A stretch of DNA of 64,000 nucleotides. Origin: Cololabis saira (taxonomy: Eukaryota; Chordata; Actinopteri; Beloniformes; Belonidae). The stretch spans positions 33,749,660 to 33,813,659 of the forward strand of contig NC_084599.1 in the NCBI RefSeq assembly GCF_033807715.1. The letters are read 5' to 3'. The position numbers and the translations under genes were made by a program. Positions 50,271-61,262 of this stretch are shown piece after piece. Under the pieces are notes generated by a model. It was not told the origin of the DNA. It did no database searches and was given only the letters and a program-made list of their open reading frames with translations. Each line of letters begins with the position of its first letter. Positions within the stretch are counted from its first letter, which is position 1.

Positions 50271-52898
50271 ATGGATCCTGTGAGGGAATTTTTGGGAGCC
50301 CCATCAATTAAGGTGTTACAGCAGTTAAAGGTTGAGGAGTTGTGGCGAATTATTGAGCATTATCAACTGAGTGTTGATGTTGTGCCAGGTCGGTCGAAGA
50401 AGCCGGAAGTGGTGGCGGCCATACAGAGAGAGTTGGTGACCCAGGGCATATTGGAAGGCCATGAAAAGTCTCCGCCCATGGTGCCTCTTGGAGGTGCGGT
50501 GGGGGGAATCAGTATGAGTACAGGCTTATCATTCGCAGAGCAAAAGGAGCTGTTAGCGATGCAGATACGGCTACAGGAGCTTCAGGTGAGAGAGCGCCAG
50601 GCACATCTGGAGCTGGAGAGAGTGCGGCAGCCGGGACCCGCTGCGGGTGACGGGTCTGACGGTAGGCGTAGGGACACTTTAGGAGACATGGTTCGACTCT
50701 TACCAAAGTTTAATGAAAGAGATCCTGATGTATTCTTTTCATTATTTGAAAGTCTGGCCGATGAGAGAAGTTGGTCCGATGCCGATCGCACAGCACTGAT
50801 TCAGAGTGTACTGCCACTTAAAGCTCAAGAGGCCTATTTAGCACTTGACCCTGCAGATAGGAAGTCGTATGATAAAGTAAAGGCTGCTATATTTTTGTCT
50901 TATGAACTGTGTGCTGAAGCATACCGGTTGCGGTTCAGGAACTGGAGGAAAGTTGAGAAGCAGACTTATGTGGAGGTAACAAGGGAGCTGGTAAGTCACT
51001 TTAAACGTTGGCGTGAGGCAGCAGGAGTTAAGACTCTGGATGACCTGTGTGAGGTTTTGCTGCTAGAACAGTTTAAGAATATCACTCCTGAACGTATTGT
51101 AAATCATCTGAATGAGCGTAAACCTAAAACAGCCCTTGAGGCCGCTAAGTGGGCAGATGAGTTTGTGTTGACTTATAAAGGTCAAGCTACTGATTTCCGT
51201 GGCCATGGTGGAGGAGGCTATGGCTACAGAACTGAGCAGAGCGGTGGCCTCCAGCCTCCTTACCGTGCTGGGTTCCCCAGTGGGAGTTCTGGATTCTCAG
51301 CTCATTGTACAAAGCATGAACATGCTAGTCCAACTAAGGTGGGTTCAGATTCTGCATGCAACTATTGTTTGGGAAAGGGGCATTGGAAGAAAGATTGCCC
51401 TGTGCTTAAAGGTAAAAGATATAGTGGTAAGGGGTTATCTACTGTTCGACCTCAAGCCATGTCAGTATATGTCAGTGGGGGACAGGGGGCTGTGGGCCCG
51501 GATGAAGAGGCGTATAAGGTAAAACCGTCTATGATGGCGACTGCTCTACCAAATCCTTCTGTGAGCAGCAACCGTCCAAGCGTCTCACAGGGCCCTGACT
51601 TCCTACATCCAAATAAGGTACCTCCTGATTACAGTCACTTTATCACAACAGGTTTTGTTTCATTGGCGGGTAATTCACAGAAAGTACCTGTGAAGATACT
51701 GCGTGACACGGGGGGGTCAGTATCTTTCATTCTTGACTCAGTGTTAAATTTTTCTGAGGGGTCAAGCCTGGGGAGAAGTGTGTTAATCCGAGACATGGGG
51801 ATGCATACTTGGCCAGTTCCCTTGCACAAGATCGAACTTGACTCTGAATTGGTAAAGGGGGAAGTGGCAGTCGCCCTTAGATCATCCCTGCCAGTGGAGG
51901 GTGTATCAGTCATCCTAGGAAATGATCTGGCTGGAGGGAGGGTGTGGGAGGGGGTTCCACCACCACCTCCCATAGTGACGTCTGGGCCGACAGTTTTATC
52001 TGGTCCGGACAGTAGTGAGAAAGAGTTTCCAGAAGTTTTCACTGCTTGTGCCGTGACTCGCTCCATGGGGGGAGCAGGGCCTGACGACGGAGTTAGAGAG
52101 CCATCTAAACAGAGTACTGTTCAACTAACTGATCTGCCTCTTTCCCTGCCTAAAAGTGAGCTGGTCGTCGCCCAGCAGGAAGACCCTGAACTGAAGTCCT
52201 TGTTCGGTGAGGTCAAGTCCACAGAAGAGATGGAGAGTTTGGCACATGGGTACTTTGTACTGGATGAAGTGCTGGTTCGTAAGTGGCTTCCTTATGATGA
52301 CTGTTCTGTAGGTGATCCAGTGTTCCAGATAGTCATTCCTATAAAGTTCAGGGACGTGGTTTTGGAGACAGCCCATGGTGATGTAGCAGGACATATGGGG
52401 GTTAGGAAGACCTGTGATAGGTTGCTACGGTATTTCTTCTGGCCGGGGTTGAGGAAGGAGGTTACACGGTTTATTAAGACTTGCCATACCTGCCAGATAA
52501 CTGGTAAGCCTAACCAGATCATTAAACCTGCACCTCTTTATCCTATTCCCGCAGAGAGCGAGCCATTCCAGCATCTCATCATCGACTGTGTGGGGCCGCT
52601 CCCTCCATCTAAGTCAGGGTGCATATACCTGTTGACGGTAATGTGTCAGACCATTCGTTACCCAGCGGTGTATCCGCTACGCTCCATCACCACACGGTGC
52701 ATTGTGAAAGCTTTATTTACAGAGGCCATGGTGTGGGGCCTCTGTTTTAAGGGGGGGGGTGTTATGTATCTCTGTATTGGGAATAGCTGTCCTCCTCCTG
52801 TGTGGTGGGGGGAGGCGCTGTTTCCCTGGTGCCTTGGTGCTTTCCTCATTTTTGCCTTTCAGGTCGGGTCCAATCCAGGTGCACAGGATTGGGTCTGA
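50271..52898 (+). CDS. Retrotransposon gag-protease-integrase(partial) polyprotein
   Basis: 875 codons. The frame is open upstream to 50238, but that codon is TTG, so I take ATG 50271 (GTGAAATGG context). Residues 1-60 form a helical N terminus. 88-120 is a coiled coil (FAEQKELLAMQIRLQELQV). 138-303 is the SCAN-like capsid region (FNERDPDVFFSLFE...). 363-376 is a CCHC knuckle with C363, C366, H371 and C376. 479-481 is the protease DTG with ILGNDLAG at 548. Integrase starts with the HHCC finger (H702, H708, C738, C741), then the first core aspartate D772 (IIDCVGPLP). The core stops after IVKAL (811-815), before the remaining catalytic residues. The last codons read through the polypurine tract into the 3' LTR. 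Gag could still assemble; integrase cannot be active. There is no reverse transcriptase. The Gmr1 gag family is the proposed source of vertebrate SCAN domains. Confidence 0.9.
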   Translation: MDPVREFLGAPSIKVLQQLKVEELWRIIEHYQLSVDVVPGRSKKPEVVAAIQRELVTQGILEGHEKSPPMVPLGGAVGGISMSTGLSFAEQKELLAMQIRLQELQVRERQAHLELERVRQPGPAAGDGSDGRRRDTLGDMVRLLPKFNERDPDVFFSLFESLADERSWSDADRTALIQSVLPLKAQEAYLALDPADRKSYDKVKAAIFLSYELCAEAYRLRFRNWRKVEKQTYVEVTRELVSHFKRWREAAGVKTLDDLCEVLLLEQFKNITPERIVNHLNERKPKTALEAAKWADEFVLTYKGQATDFRGHGGGGYGYRTEQSGGLQPPYRAGFPSGSSGFSAHCTKHEHASPTKVGSDSACNYCLGKGHWKKDCPVLKGKRYSGKGLSTVRPQAMSVYVSGGQGAVGPDEEAYKVKPSMMATALPNPSVSSNRPSVSQGPDFLHPNKVPPDYSHFITTGFVSLAGNSQKVPVKILRDTGGSVSFILDSVLNFSEGSSLGRSVLIRDMGMHTWPVPLHKIELDSELVKGEVAVALRSSLPVEGVSVILGNDLAGGRVWEGVPPPPPIVTSGPTVLSGPDSSEKEFPEVFTACAVTRSMGGAGPDDGVREPSKQSTVQLTDLPLSLPKSELVVAQQEDPELKSLFGEVKSTEEMESLAHGYFVLDEVLVRKWLPYDDCSVGDPVFQIVIPIKFRDVVLETAHGDVAGHMGVRKTCDRLLRYFFWPGLRKEVTRFIKTCHTCQITGKPNQIIKPAPLYPIPAESEPFQHLIIDCVGPLPPSKSGCIYLLTVMCQTIRYPAVYPLRSITTRCIVKALFTEAMVWGLCFKGGGVMYLCIGNSCPPPVWWGEALFPWCLGAFLIFAFQVGSNPGAQDWV
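52749..52759 (+). promoter_or_regulatory. Polypurine tract
   Basis: AAGGGGGGGGG directly before the 3' LTR, the plus-strand priming site. Confidence 0.85.
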
Positions 52899-53131
52899 TT
52901 GCCTGGGAGGGTATTTAAGGAGAGGGTTCCAGAGCCGCCAGTCTCTCTCCCTCCCTGCCTGTGACAACAATGGCCAACCATTTTTCCCTTAGTTGTTTCT
53001 TGTTACTTTGCACATTATTATCTTTAGTTACCTTGTACCTTAGGGCCTTATTTTTAATAAATGCATGAAATGGTTTACCTGTGTGGTCTCCCTACTTGTT
53101 GTGATCTACCGTGAGCCAGGTGGTCATAACA
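52760..53131 (+). repeat. 3' LTR
   Basis: Same 372 bp as the 5' LTR with no difference seen. TATTTAA at 52912 and AATAAA at 53056. The polyprotein frame ends inside it at 52898. Confidence 0.95.
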
Positions 53132-53135
53132 GTTT

Positions 53136-54885
53136 GTACTTTCTGATTACATGTCAGATAAAAACATTTGTATTACAAAAGACACAAACTGCTGCTACAA
53201 GTAAAACAAGTAAAAACTGTATTTCATTTTACCAAAAATTACTCAAAAACAATATTTAGTCCTTCCATAAAACTTTGCGAATCTCCCCCACGTAGAAGCT
53301 TCCTCAACATAGAAGGCACGGCAAATAAACTCCTGCCAAGATGCCGAAGTTTGGGCCGCGGCGCAATGAAGAAAAGAAAAGGGGGGTGGGGTTAAATAGA
53401 AGAAAGAAGCATGTCAAAGGTGAAGCTCTTAATGTCATTATAACGGCCATAGAGGAACCAAACTCCCACTAATTAGATGCGTCTCCATTTCAACCCAATA
53501 GAGAATGCCGGCTAATTAAATGACTGGCCGTCGGTGTCTGCCAACTGCTTTCTGCTGAATTCAGAGGGGGCTCGGGGTCAATTTAATTTGCTTGGATCTA
53601 ACTAACGGACAACCTGAGGCAACGGCTCCGCAGCCCCGGCCCACGCACCGGCTTTGTGCGGGGAGTGCACGTGCGCGTGTGCGGAGGACTTCTTTGTTTA
53701 ACTTGTGAAGGTTTTGTGTGATGTTAGAAAAAAGAAGCGGGAGAACAGGTTAGATCGCTGCCACATGTAGAGACGATTCTCCCGCCTTTTACCCTGCAGT
53801 TTCAGAAAAACCCAACCCGGTTGCCGTGGCAACATTGACATCAACAACACAGTTTCGATGTTCTTCTAAAGGCGAAGATTAAATCCCAGGCTGCACTTTG
53901 TGCTGCAAAGAAACACTGAATGATGAATGTATGCCTCCCGTCTGCAGTGAGTCCTCCTCTTTCCTACTGAGCTACATTTCATGGTTAAGCAGTGGGAGAA
54001 ACGATCGGATCTACTGTGAGCGACTGCAGACCCTGATGCACGTGCATCCGCAATTTATTCATTAATTTTTTTCCCAGAGAGAATTCCATGGTGATATACG
54101 TACACTTGGAGGGGATACGTGGCCTGCAAATTGGCAGAATGGTCTGAATAAAGAGCCAAAGACATTGCACTTAGACAGATCCTGCTCCAGGCAGTAAAGA
54201 TGCGGTGGTCCACTCTGCTATCACAAAATTCAGCTTTGGGGAAAGAAAGTGAGGCTTGACAATTGTTTTAACATGCGAAACATTAAAAAGCAACATATGA
54301 TGGCTTCTCAAGATGGAGCTGAGCATTAAAACAGCAATACACAACAGTGGTTGTTAAATATCTTACAACATACCGTCCCTAAATCCAGTTCCAGTGAACA
54401 GCTGGCATTCAAAATGATTTTTTGCTTTAATAGAAGAAAAACTGTTTCTTTTATTTTTACCAGGCTTATGAAAGAGACATTATAAGAGGAATTCTTTTTC
54501 AAGAGCGCTAATTTGCCAGGACACACTCATCGCATTTACAGCGGCTCCTTTTCAAAGGAAAAAGGGGGAAACCCAAGGAAGATTGTGCGTAAAAGTGGGA
54601 AGAAATAGAAACACTGCACTGACCTACAAAACACTGCATCCTCTCCAGATCTCCATGCGTGTGACAAACGCTCCAAAATCCATGTCATACATCTATGAAC
54701 ATGGCAATAGATGTTTCTATACATTATATTTACAAACTCCCCAGTTTTATTGCCGTTAGTATTCAGTGTGAGGATGCATGAAAACCCATAGGTGACGTCA
54801 TTTTCTAATAAAACTGAAAACCAGCTTTCCAAAAATAAAAAATTCAAATCTATCTTTAAATAAAAAGGTAGGGAGAAGGAAATTA
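53136..54885. other. Intron 1, possible conserved noncoding stretch
   Basis: No exon or repeat ends seen. 53400-53620 is complex sequence with several homeodomain-type words (ACTAATTAG, GCTAATTAAATGA, CAATTTAATTTGC), reminiscent of conserved noncoding enhancers, but conservation cannot be judged here. Confidence 0.35.
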
Positions 54886-54893
54886 CGTGGATT

Positions 54894-55609
54894 TAGGGCT
54901 GTTCGATTTTGCCCAAAAATAAAATCTCGATTTTTTTCTCTCAAAATCCGATTTTCGATTACGATTATTTTGTGAATTGACAAAAGGCAAAGAAATTATT
55001 TCAAATATGCTGTTTTTTTATTGAACATTTGCCCCATTGGGCTTTAAGTGCAAACTTTGCTCTTATTAAACCAAAAATGAATGAATAAAGTGCAAAACTC
55101 TGTAAAATACGTTGAAAAAAAGTTTTAAAAAATATAATAAAATAATTAAAAAAATGACTAAAAAAAAAAAAAAAATTTATCTCTGAAAAAAAAAAATCAG
55201 CAAATCAGCACTTGCAAACATACAGTAAGTTATATTTCCAATTAAATAAAACAAGACGTTTTCTAATTAAACTAAACTGGGTCTTTGCATGCTAAATAAT
55301 AATGCAACCCATGAAGGAGGTAGAGGTGTGTAATGTCAGTCATTACATTTGCTGTTCACATTTGCCATTTTTTTGCAAGGAACACGAGCCGGTCTACCGG
55401 TGGCATGTTCTAACGCTCCCTCCTACACTAAAGAGCCTCTCCCATGGGGCACTTGTCACAGGTATTGAGAGGTATTTCCATCAATCATTAATATGTGTGC
55501 AGACAAGGTTTAAAAAAAAAAAAAAAAAAAAAAAAGGGAAAAATCGATTTTACGATTTTCACATTTTAACATCGTTCTAATTACATAATCGATTAATCGA
55601 ACAGCCCTA
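54894..55609. mobile_element. hAT-type MITE (TAGGGCTGTTCGAT ends), copy 2
   Basis: TAGGGCTGTTCGATTTTGCC to AATCGAACAGCCCTA, perfect CGTGGATT duplications (54886-54893, 55610-55617). Same body as 27776, including GAAGGAGGTAGAGGTGTG. A long A run lies near the right end. Confidence 0.9.
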
Positions 55610-55617
55610 CGTGGATT

Positions 55618-56742
55618 TAAACAAACGTTATCAATCCCTGTCCAGCATGGTGACGATGTTATTCACAGTAAATGTACCGTCTTCTCCGGTTCAATCTGGT
55701 GGGAGGGTGAAGCCTGTCAGCTACCGGGCACTGTGGCTCTGAAATAACAAGACCCGCTTTTGTCCACGCAGCAGCAACAGGGGCAAGAGAGAGTCACCAG
55801 CAGGCAGATCCTAAAAGCCTCCCCAACGCCCAACGCCCCCCCTACACCTCCCCAAGAGGCTCTCAGTCTCAGCCTGGGATGTTTGCTCTCCCTCTCCACC
55901 AGACAGGATATAATGCCTTCCACATGTGAGAGAAAAGGGAAGAAAAAAACAAAAAAAACAGGGAGGGAATAGTGGGTGGAGGAGAAAAGAAAAAGAGTAA
56001 AAAGGGGGTTGAGAGGAGTATGGAAAAGTATGGCGGGTCGGATTAGAGTTGGAAAGAAGGAAAGAAAATCCTCTATTGCGGGGGGGAAAGCTATAACTCT
56101 GTTTACAGTATATCTCTAAGCAAGACTGAATGATTGGCTGAGGCCACGTCTGATGATAAATAAAGAACTCGCCACGGGGGTCGGTCAACCCCAGAAACAG
56201 CAGCATATGTGACGGAAACGACAAAAGGCTTCACTGACTGGAAGTTTATGCAACAGAGCCCCTTTTACGTTGCTGAATGACCTGGTTTTTAAGAACCCAC
56301 ATTCACCTGGGTACACCTGTCCTTAGTTTGTGCATCAACTGACACTTGGTTGGGTGTTGACATCGCGCCGTCAATGACGACAACGAAACACGGGCCTGGT
56401 CTGATGTGAATAGGTTGACGTGGGATGGTTGGACTTGAGTGGGACTTACTGATAACAAGACGATGAGATCCACGAGGGATTATGGTTATGGGAATATTGT
56501 TGGAGCTACTAAAATGACAAACTGCAGCCTTGCAAGAAATGAAGGTCAGGTCATTAATACATTGAAAAGTATTAAAAAGTCCAGTCAACAACCACAACAG
56601 CAAGAGTGGCAGAGGAAAACTGGACTGGACATACTTTGGGCCAATCCCAATACACCCCCTACTTTTGTACCACTAGCCCTCCCTCACTACCACTACCCCT
56701 AAAAAACAAGCCACAGATTTAAGGGCAATTGAAATCTTCCCA
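55618..56742. other. Intron 1; TIR-element scrap at the right
   Basis: No gene. 56638-56742 (GGCCAATCCCAATACACCCC) resembles the terminus of the element that follows, so it may be a second partial copy. Confidence 0.4.
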
Positions 56743-57794
56743 GGGGCCTGTCCCAATACTCCCACTACTCCTACTTTCAGCACCACCCCTAAAATCAGGA
56801 AGCTGAGAGCCAAAAGCTGTTTTAATTTCAGCTGTAGCGCTGTTAATATGCCACTTTATTAAGTTTTAATATTTTTTCAGGCGTAAAAGTAACCGTTAAG
56901 ATCCCCAACCTGGGCTCAGTTTATCCAAATAACGCCTGTTAAAAAATTTGATCTGATGTTTTCGGCGATGATAAGAGCCACTGGTCCGGGGCGCAGCAGC
57001 AGCAGCAGCTCACGTACAGACGTGATCGCCCTGCGCCGTCGTCCCGGGGAGAAACCTGCAGCTCTGTGGAGAATTACCGCTGGCTGAAATAAATCATTTA
57101 GGAAGATAAATGTCGGTTTAGTAGATGAAATCTAACAGTTGTAGCTACGCCTGTTAAGAAATTTGCTCCGAAAATTTCAGGATTTCTGCCTGCCGGCTCG
57201 GGAGCTGATTTATGGTTCCGCGTTAAATCGACGCGTAGGGTACGGCGTAGGGTACGGCGTAGGGTACGGCGTAGGGTACGGCGTACGGCGCGCGTCGCCG
57301 CGTAACCTACGCCGTAGGCTCTGCGTTGGTGTAACGCGGAACCATAAATCAGCCTTTATTCTGGCGAGGTTTGAAAAAGACTTCGCAACAACGGGCAAAC
57401 GAGTGATTATGTACATTCACTGAGTGAATATTATGAAAGTAAAATATATATTTCTCGCTAGAAATGTAATCAAAACGCATTTATATGCAGAAACTAACTC
57501 AAAATATTGATTTTATTCACTAAAAAATAAGAAATGTCCGCCATGTTTTTTTTTTTTTATTCAGTCCGCAAATGACGATGAAAAGCATTCTGGGAAATTT
57601 TTCTGGCCCTAGTTTACCTAGTGAGCATCCGAAAACACTCGATCCGTGGGGACAGTTTCATAGCCACTACACTAGTTTTCTTCACTACCCCTAGGTGGAA
57701 AGAGGAATTGGGACACCACTACCCTCACGGGAACGCGCAAAATTTAGGGGTAGGGCTGAAAACTAGGGGTAGTGGGAGTATTGGGACAGGGCCT
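56743..57794. mobile_element. Inverted-repeat element (GGCCTGTCCCAATAC ends)
   Basis: The left end GGGGCCTGTCCCAATACTCC followed by CACTACTCCTACTTTCAGC pairs with the complement of 57735-57794 over about 50 bp (ACTAGGGGTAGTGGGAG, TATTGGGACAGGGCC). No clear target duplication. A small Harbinger-type MITE is nested at 57203. No coding content recognised, and the exact ends are uncertain by a few bases. Confidence 0.65.
57203..57355. mobile_element. Small Harbinger-type MITE with expanded arm
   Basis: AGCTGATTTATGGTTCCGCG to GCGGAACCATAAATCAGCCT. The left arm contains about four tandem copies of GTAGGGTACGGC, absent from other copies. TTA follows on the right, but the left flank does not match it. 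Confidence 0.75.
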
Positions 57795-58490
57795 AAGATT
57801 TGTGCTACACGGTTTGGGGAGGTATGCCACTCCCCAAATCCCACTCTGCACTGATCCGGCACCCGCTCCATCTCCAGCACCGGCCAGCGAGGCCGACCAG
57901 ACGGACAGCAAGGCCGTCACGTATCGCAACACCTCCCGACTCCTCTTCTCTCACTGCCCATCACGTCAAAAAACATTTCTTCATCCTGAGATAGTAATCT
58001 AAAAACTCCTAAAGGGAAAAGGGTGCAACCATATGTGAACTCGCACATAAATTTAACCCAACTAAAATGTCCTTGGATGTTTCCTGAGACCCAGAATGTT
58101 TCGTCTCTCCCGGAACCACGGCACTCGAACAACATCTGTCTGTTCTGTTTATGAGAGGTCATTGGTGGTTTGAAATTTACACAACAACCACTATAACTAC
58201 AGTTTAGCAGAAAATTATCTACGCGAAATGTGAGTTTAATCTGTGACTGTGAATAAAGACGTAAAATCAGCGTTAAGCTTTTATTTGGTAGTCACTAATG
58301 AAGAAATATATGGCCTAAAAGGCTCGTGAAACGGTTTTATTTGGAGCATTTCATGCTGGCATCACAAGGCCATGGTGCTCTCCTCCCGTTGCCGGACGTG
58401 ACAGCAGCGATAGGCATTTGAGATGAAAAATAGAAAATGGACGGATGCACGCTATTAATAGAACTGCATTAGCTTTCACACTTTTTTAAT
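57795..58490. other. Intron 1, nothing recognised
   Basis: No exon or element ends seen. Confidence 0.4.
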
Positions 58491-58491
58491 G

Positions 58492-58495
<4 letters not shown>

Positions 58496-58566
<71 letters not shown>
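58496..58566. repeat. (TA)n microsatellite
   Basis: About 35 uninterrupted TA units. Confidence 0.95.
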
Positions 58567-58569
<3 letters not shown>

Positions 58570-58635
58570 GATGTTCTCGTCGATCATTCAAGGCACTTTA
58601 ACACTACATTCACCCATCCACAGACCACTCTCTTA

Positions 58636-59339
58636 GGCCCCGTTTACACGGAGCAAAAACGGTGGCGTTTTCATGCGTTTTGGCCATTCGTTTACACGAA
58701 AACGAAGCTCAAAGTCACCAAAAACGATCATTTCTGAAAACTCCGGCCAAAGTGGAGATTTTCAAAAACTCCGTTTTCACGTTTGCTTGTAAACGGAGGG
58801 AAACGGAGATTTAGGCTTCAGAACGTCACATTATGCAACAGAAGCGTCACCAGCATCATTTGTGCGACCTGTGTTTACAATTTGTTTGGCCACCGTCAAT
58901 ATTTTCTTGTATTTTACCTGTTTTATATTCTAAAGTCACACTTAAAAGTAACTCCACTTCTCTGTCACTCCAAATGAAAGACTCTCGTTCCGTCTTGGAA
59001 GTAACTGGCAGTCAAGGCTGATTTATGGTTCCGCGTTACACCAACGCAGAGCCTACGGCGTAGGGTATGCGGCGACGCGCACCGTACGTAGGCTACGCCG
59101 TCGATTTAACGCAGAACCATATCATTCAGGCTTCACGTGTCATTTGTTGACGTTTTTTCCAGGATTCCGATTGGCTAGCATGACTTTACGCTTCTCGTTA
59201 CACTGCCCCCTGCAGGTTTGGATGCTCATAGCACCTTAACAGCGTATTCATGCGGGTTCGTGTAAACGAGGATATTTTTCAAAACGTAGAGGGGGAAATA
59301 TCCGTTTTTGTAAATACCCGGCTATGTTTAAACGTGGCC
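58636..59339. mobile_element. PIF/Harbinger-type MITE, copy D
   Basis: GGCCCCGTTTACACGG to TTTAAACGTGGCC, flanked by TTA on the left and TAA on the right. It has the same body as copies A and B, with an extra segment (CACTGCCCCCTGCAGG near 59200). Its nested small MITE is at a different point from that in A and B. Confidence 0.8.
59015..59132. mobile_element. Small Harbinger-type MITE nested in copy D
   Basis: AGGCTGATTTATGGTTCCGC to GCAGAACCATATCATTCAGGC with TCA on both sides (59012-59014, 59133-59135). Its orientation is opposite to that of the copies nested in A and B, judging by the CACCAACGCAGAG arm. Confidence 0.8.
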
Positions 59340-59342
59340 TAA

Positions 59343-61256
59343 GTCTACGGAGATTTAGTTTTTTCCTATAGTCAAGTCAGTGCTGTTTCTATCATCCTAC
59401 TTAATCACAGACCGGTGGGCGCATCAGAGATAAAGTGAGGTTCAGCATCTGTTCTGCGAGAGGACAAGTGAACCGCAGACCTTCTGGTTAGGAGACGACT
59501 TCTTCAATTTCTTTACCTCCCGAGCCTCAGCTGCTCCCCCGAGTTCAAGTGTTTTGCAGCTAAAGTCTGGTTCTAATAACCCTGCAACTGTCCATGTGTG
59601 AAGTTTTCACTCGTGCGTGCATGCCTGCTGAGCATCTGATACGCGTTTGTGGCGGCATGACGTTTCTGACAGAGTTGATCACTTTTGCTTTAAAATGCTG
59701 TATTTTTCTATTTATTTTGTAACAAAACGGACTAATGTGGGTTTTTTCCAGAGACTCAGCTACTACTAAGATTGATATGTCGTAAAACAAACAGAAACAC
59801 CCTCGAGTGAGTGATTATTCCTTTTGTATTTGTGTCTTAAAAAACAAAGACGCATAATTCCAGCTGTGGGTGGGAGAGTAAACGAAGGACACGTCAGCAA
59901 ACAAAGACGTATTCAGTTCTGGAGCTCGGCGGCACGCACGTTTGCTCATATTTTGAATGCTGCAGTGACACCCAGAAACACTTCAGTCTGGCGTGACAAC
60001 CCTGCAGGATTTTCTCCGTTCCTCCTCTCACCGTCAGGTGCGTCTGTCAGAGCACACGTCAAGTGCACGGGGGGAAAATTATCGAGGACATCTCATTACT
60101 TTTGGATTTTTACCACACAAGGCCTTTGAAGTCGAGCGAATCGGGTCGTTAAAACACGGCCTTGGGCCACAATAAGCACACTAATCACGTCTGACTTATT
60201 GGACATAATAAACCTTTATGAAAACAAATTCCAATATAGTAACGTGTCACTTTTTTAAGTAAAAAATTTAATTTTAGGTGCATGAAGCCACAATGTTAGC
60301 AGTAAAGTAAAGTAAACACTAAAAAACACTCTTCTATAAGCAGGCTTTCCCCTGAACTCTTCCCTTGACCCGTTTTATTCAATTTTTTTTTTTTTTTTTT
60401 TTTTGCTGCCCACAACTTTTTATCTTACTTAGTAGCTAAGTTTTGTCTTAGTTTCTTAGTCTTGTTTTTAGTCTTCTTTGTAAAGCGCTCTGATATCTGT
60501 CGTTTCAGGTGAAAAGCGCTATATAAATTGAAATTATTATTATTAGTAAACCAATGAATGAATGCATCTAAACATACTTTTCAAACACTAACATCTAATA
60601 CTGACACACTAACATCAGCTGGTAAATTGGCGGGTCACACACACCGTCTTGTGACTCTGATGAAGGCGGAAATAATCGCCAAAACATGTAAGGTATTTAA
60701 AAAACATAAATATTCTTGTCCGACAAAAAGAATCAGCAAGTTAAATTGTAAAGCCACGGACATACTTTCAAAGTTTCCATATTTGAAAAGCGTCCTTGGG
60801 CCTTTAGGATCGTAGACTGAAAACAGTAACAGGTACGGCCTGTGTTGAAAGTAGCAGGATGCCTGCGGTACATTATGGGAATAACAAGCTGCTGCTAAAG
60901 TAGAGCCGATGTGAAAACCGTTCCAAAGACAGATCAAAGCTGCATACCTGAGCACTTCCATTAAGGTGATAAAATCTAGCCGCGAATGAGGATGAAAACA
61001 AAACCTCACACACAGCGGCCTGAATTAGTCCAACTAAAGGAATGCAGGATGGGAAGAAAACGCAGTGTTTTCCTCTCTCAAAAGGCTCTTAAATGATGAA
61101 GCTTGTGTTCAAATAGCATGAAAGACTGAAATGATTGCAGTTCACCCTTGCCAATGCGGTAAATACATTCAGTAAACGCTATTAATTAATTTCACACCAA
61201 GGTGGACTAAGTTGATCTGTTATTCGCTCATTATTTGTACGCTTTAACCAGAGAGC
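59343..61256. other. Intron 1, one retroposon tail, otherwise nothing
   Basis: 60384-60550 ends with GTAAAGCGCTCTGATATCTG and GCGCTATATAAATTGAAATT followed by ATT repeats. This is a frequent 3' tail of fish retroposons, preceded by a poly-T run. No exon seen elsewhere. Confidence 0.4.
60400..60550 (+). mobile_element. Retroposon 3' tail (AAGCGCTATATAAAT type)
   Basis: GTAAAGCGCTCTGATATCTG, then AAAAGCGCTATATAAATTG and an (ATT)n end. A similar word (GACGCTATATAAATACAATTG) occurs at 44989. Family not assigned. Confidence 0.5.
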
Positions 61257-61262
61257 GGTACC

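Larger units (their letters stand above)
49165..53131 (+). mobile_element. Gmr1-like Ty3/Gypsy LTR retrotransposon, deleted
   Basis: Two 372-bp LTRs bracket a 3.2-kb interior, with GTTT on both sides (49161-49164, 53132-53135) as a 4-bp duplication. The interior has a tRNA-Pro-like primer site, a 0.7-kb leader, one long frame (gag, CCHC, protease, integrase start) and a G-rich polypurine tract. Reverse transcriptase and RNase H are absent. Protease runs directly into integrase, as in the Gmr1 group, where integrase precedes reverse transcriptase. The deletion then runs from mid-integrase to just before the 3' LTR. By eye the LTRs are identical, so the insertion is young. Mobilisation must have relied on another element. 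Confidence 0.9.

Noticed and set aside
57163..57423. A frame with GYGVGYGVGYGV
   Set aside because: Derived from the 12-bp tandem expansion in a MITE arm.
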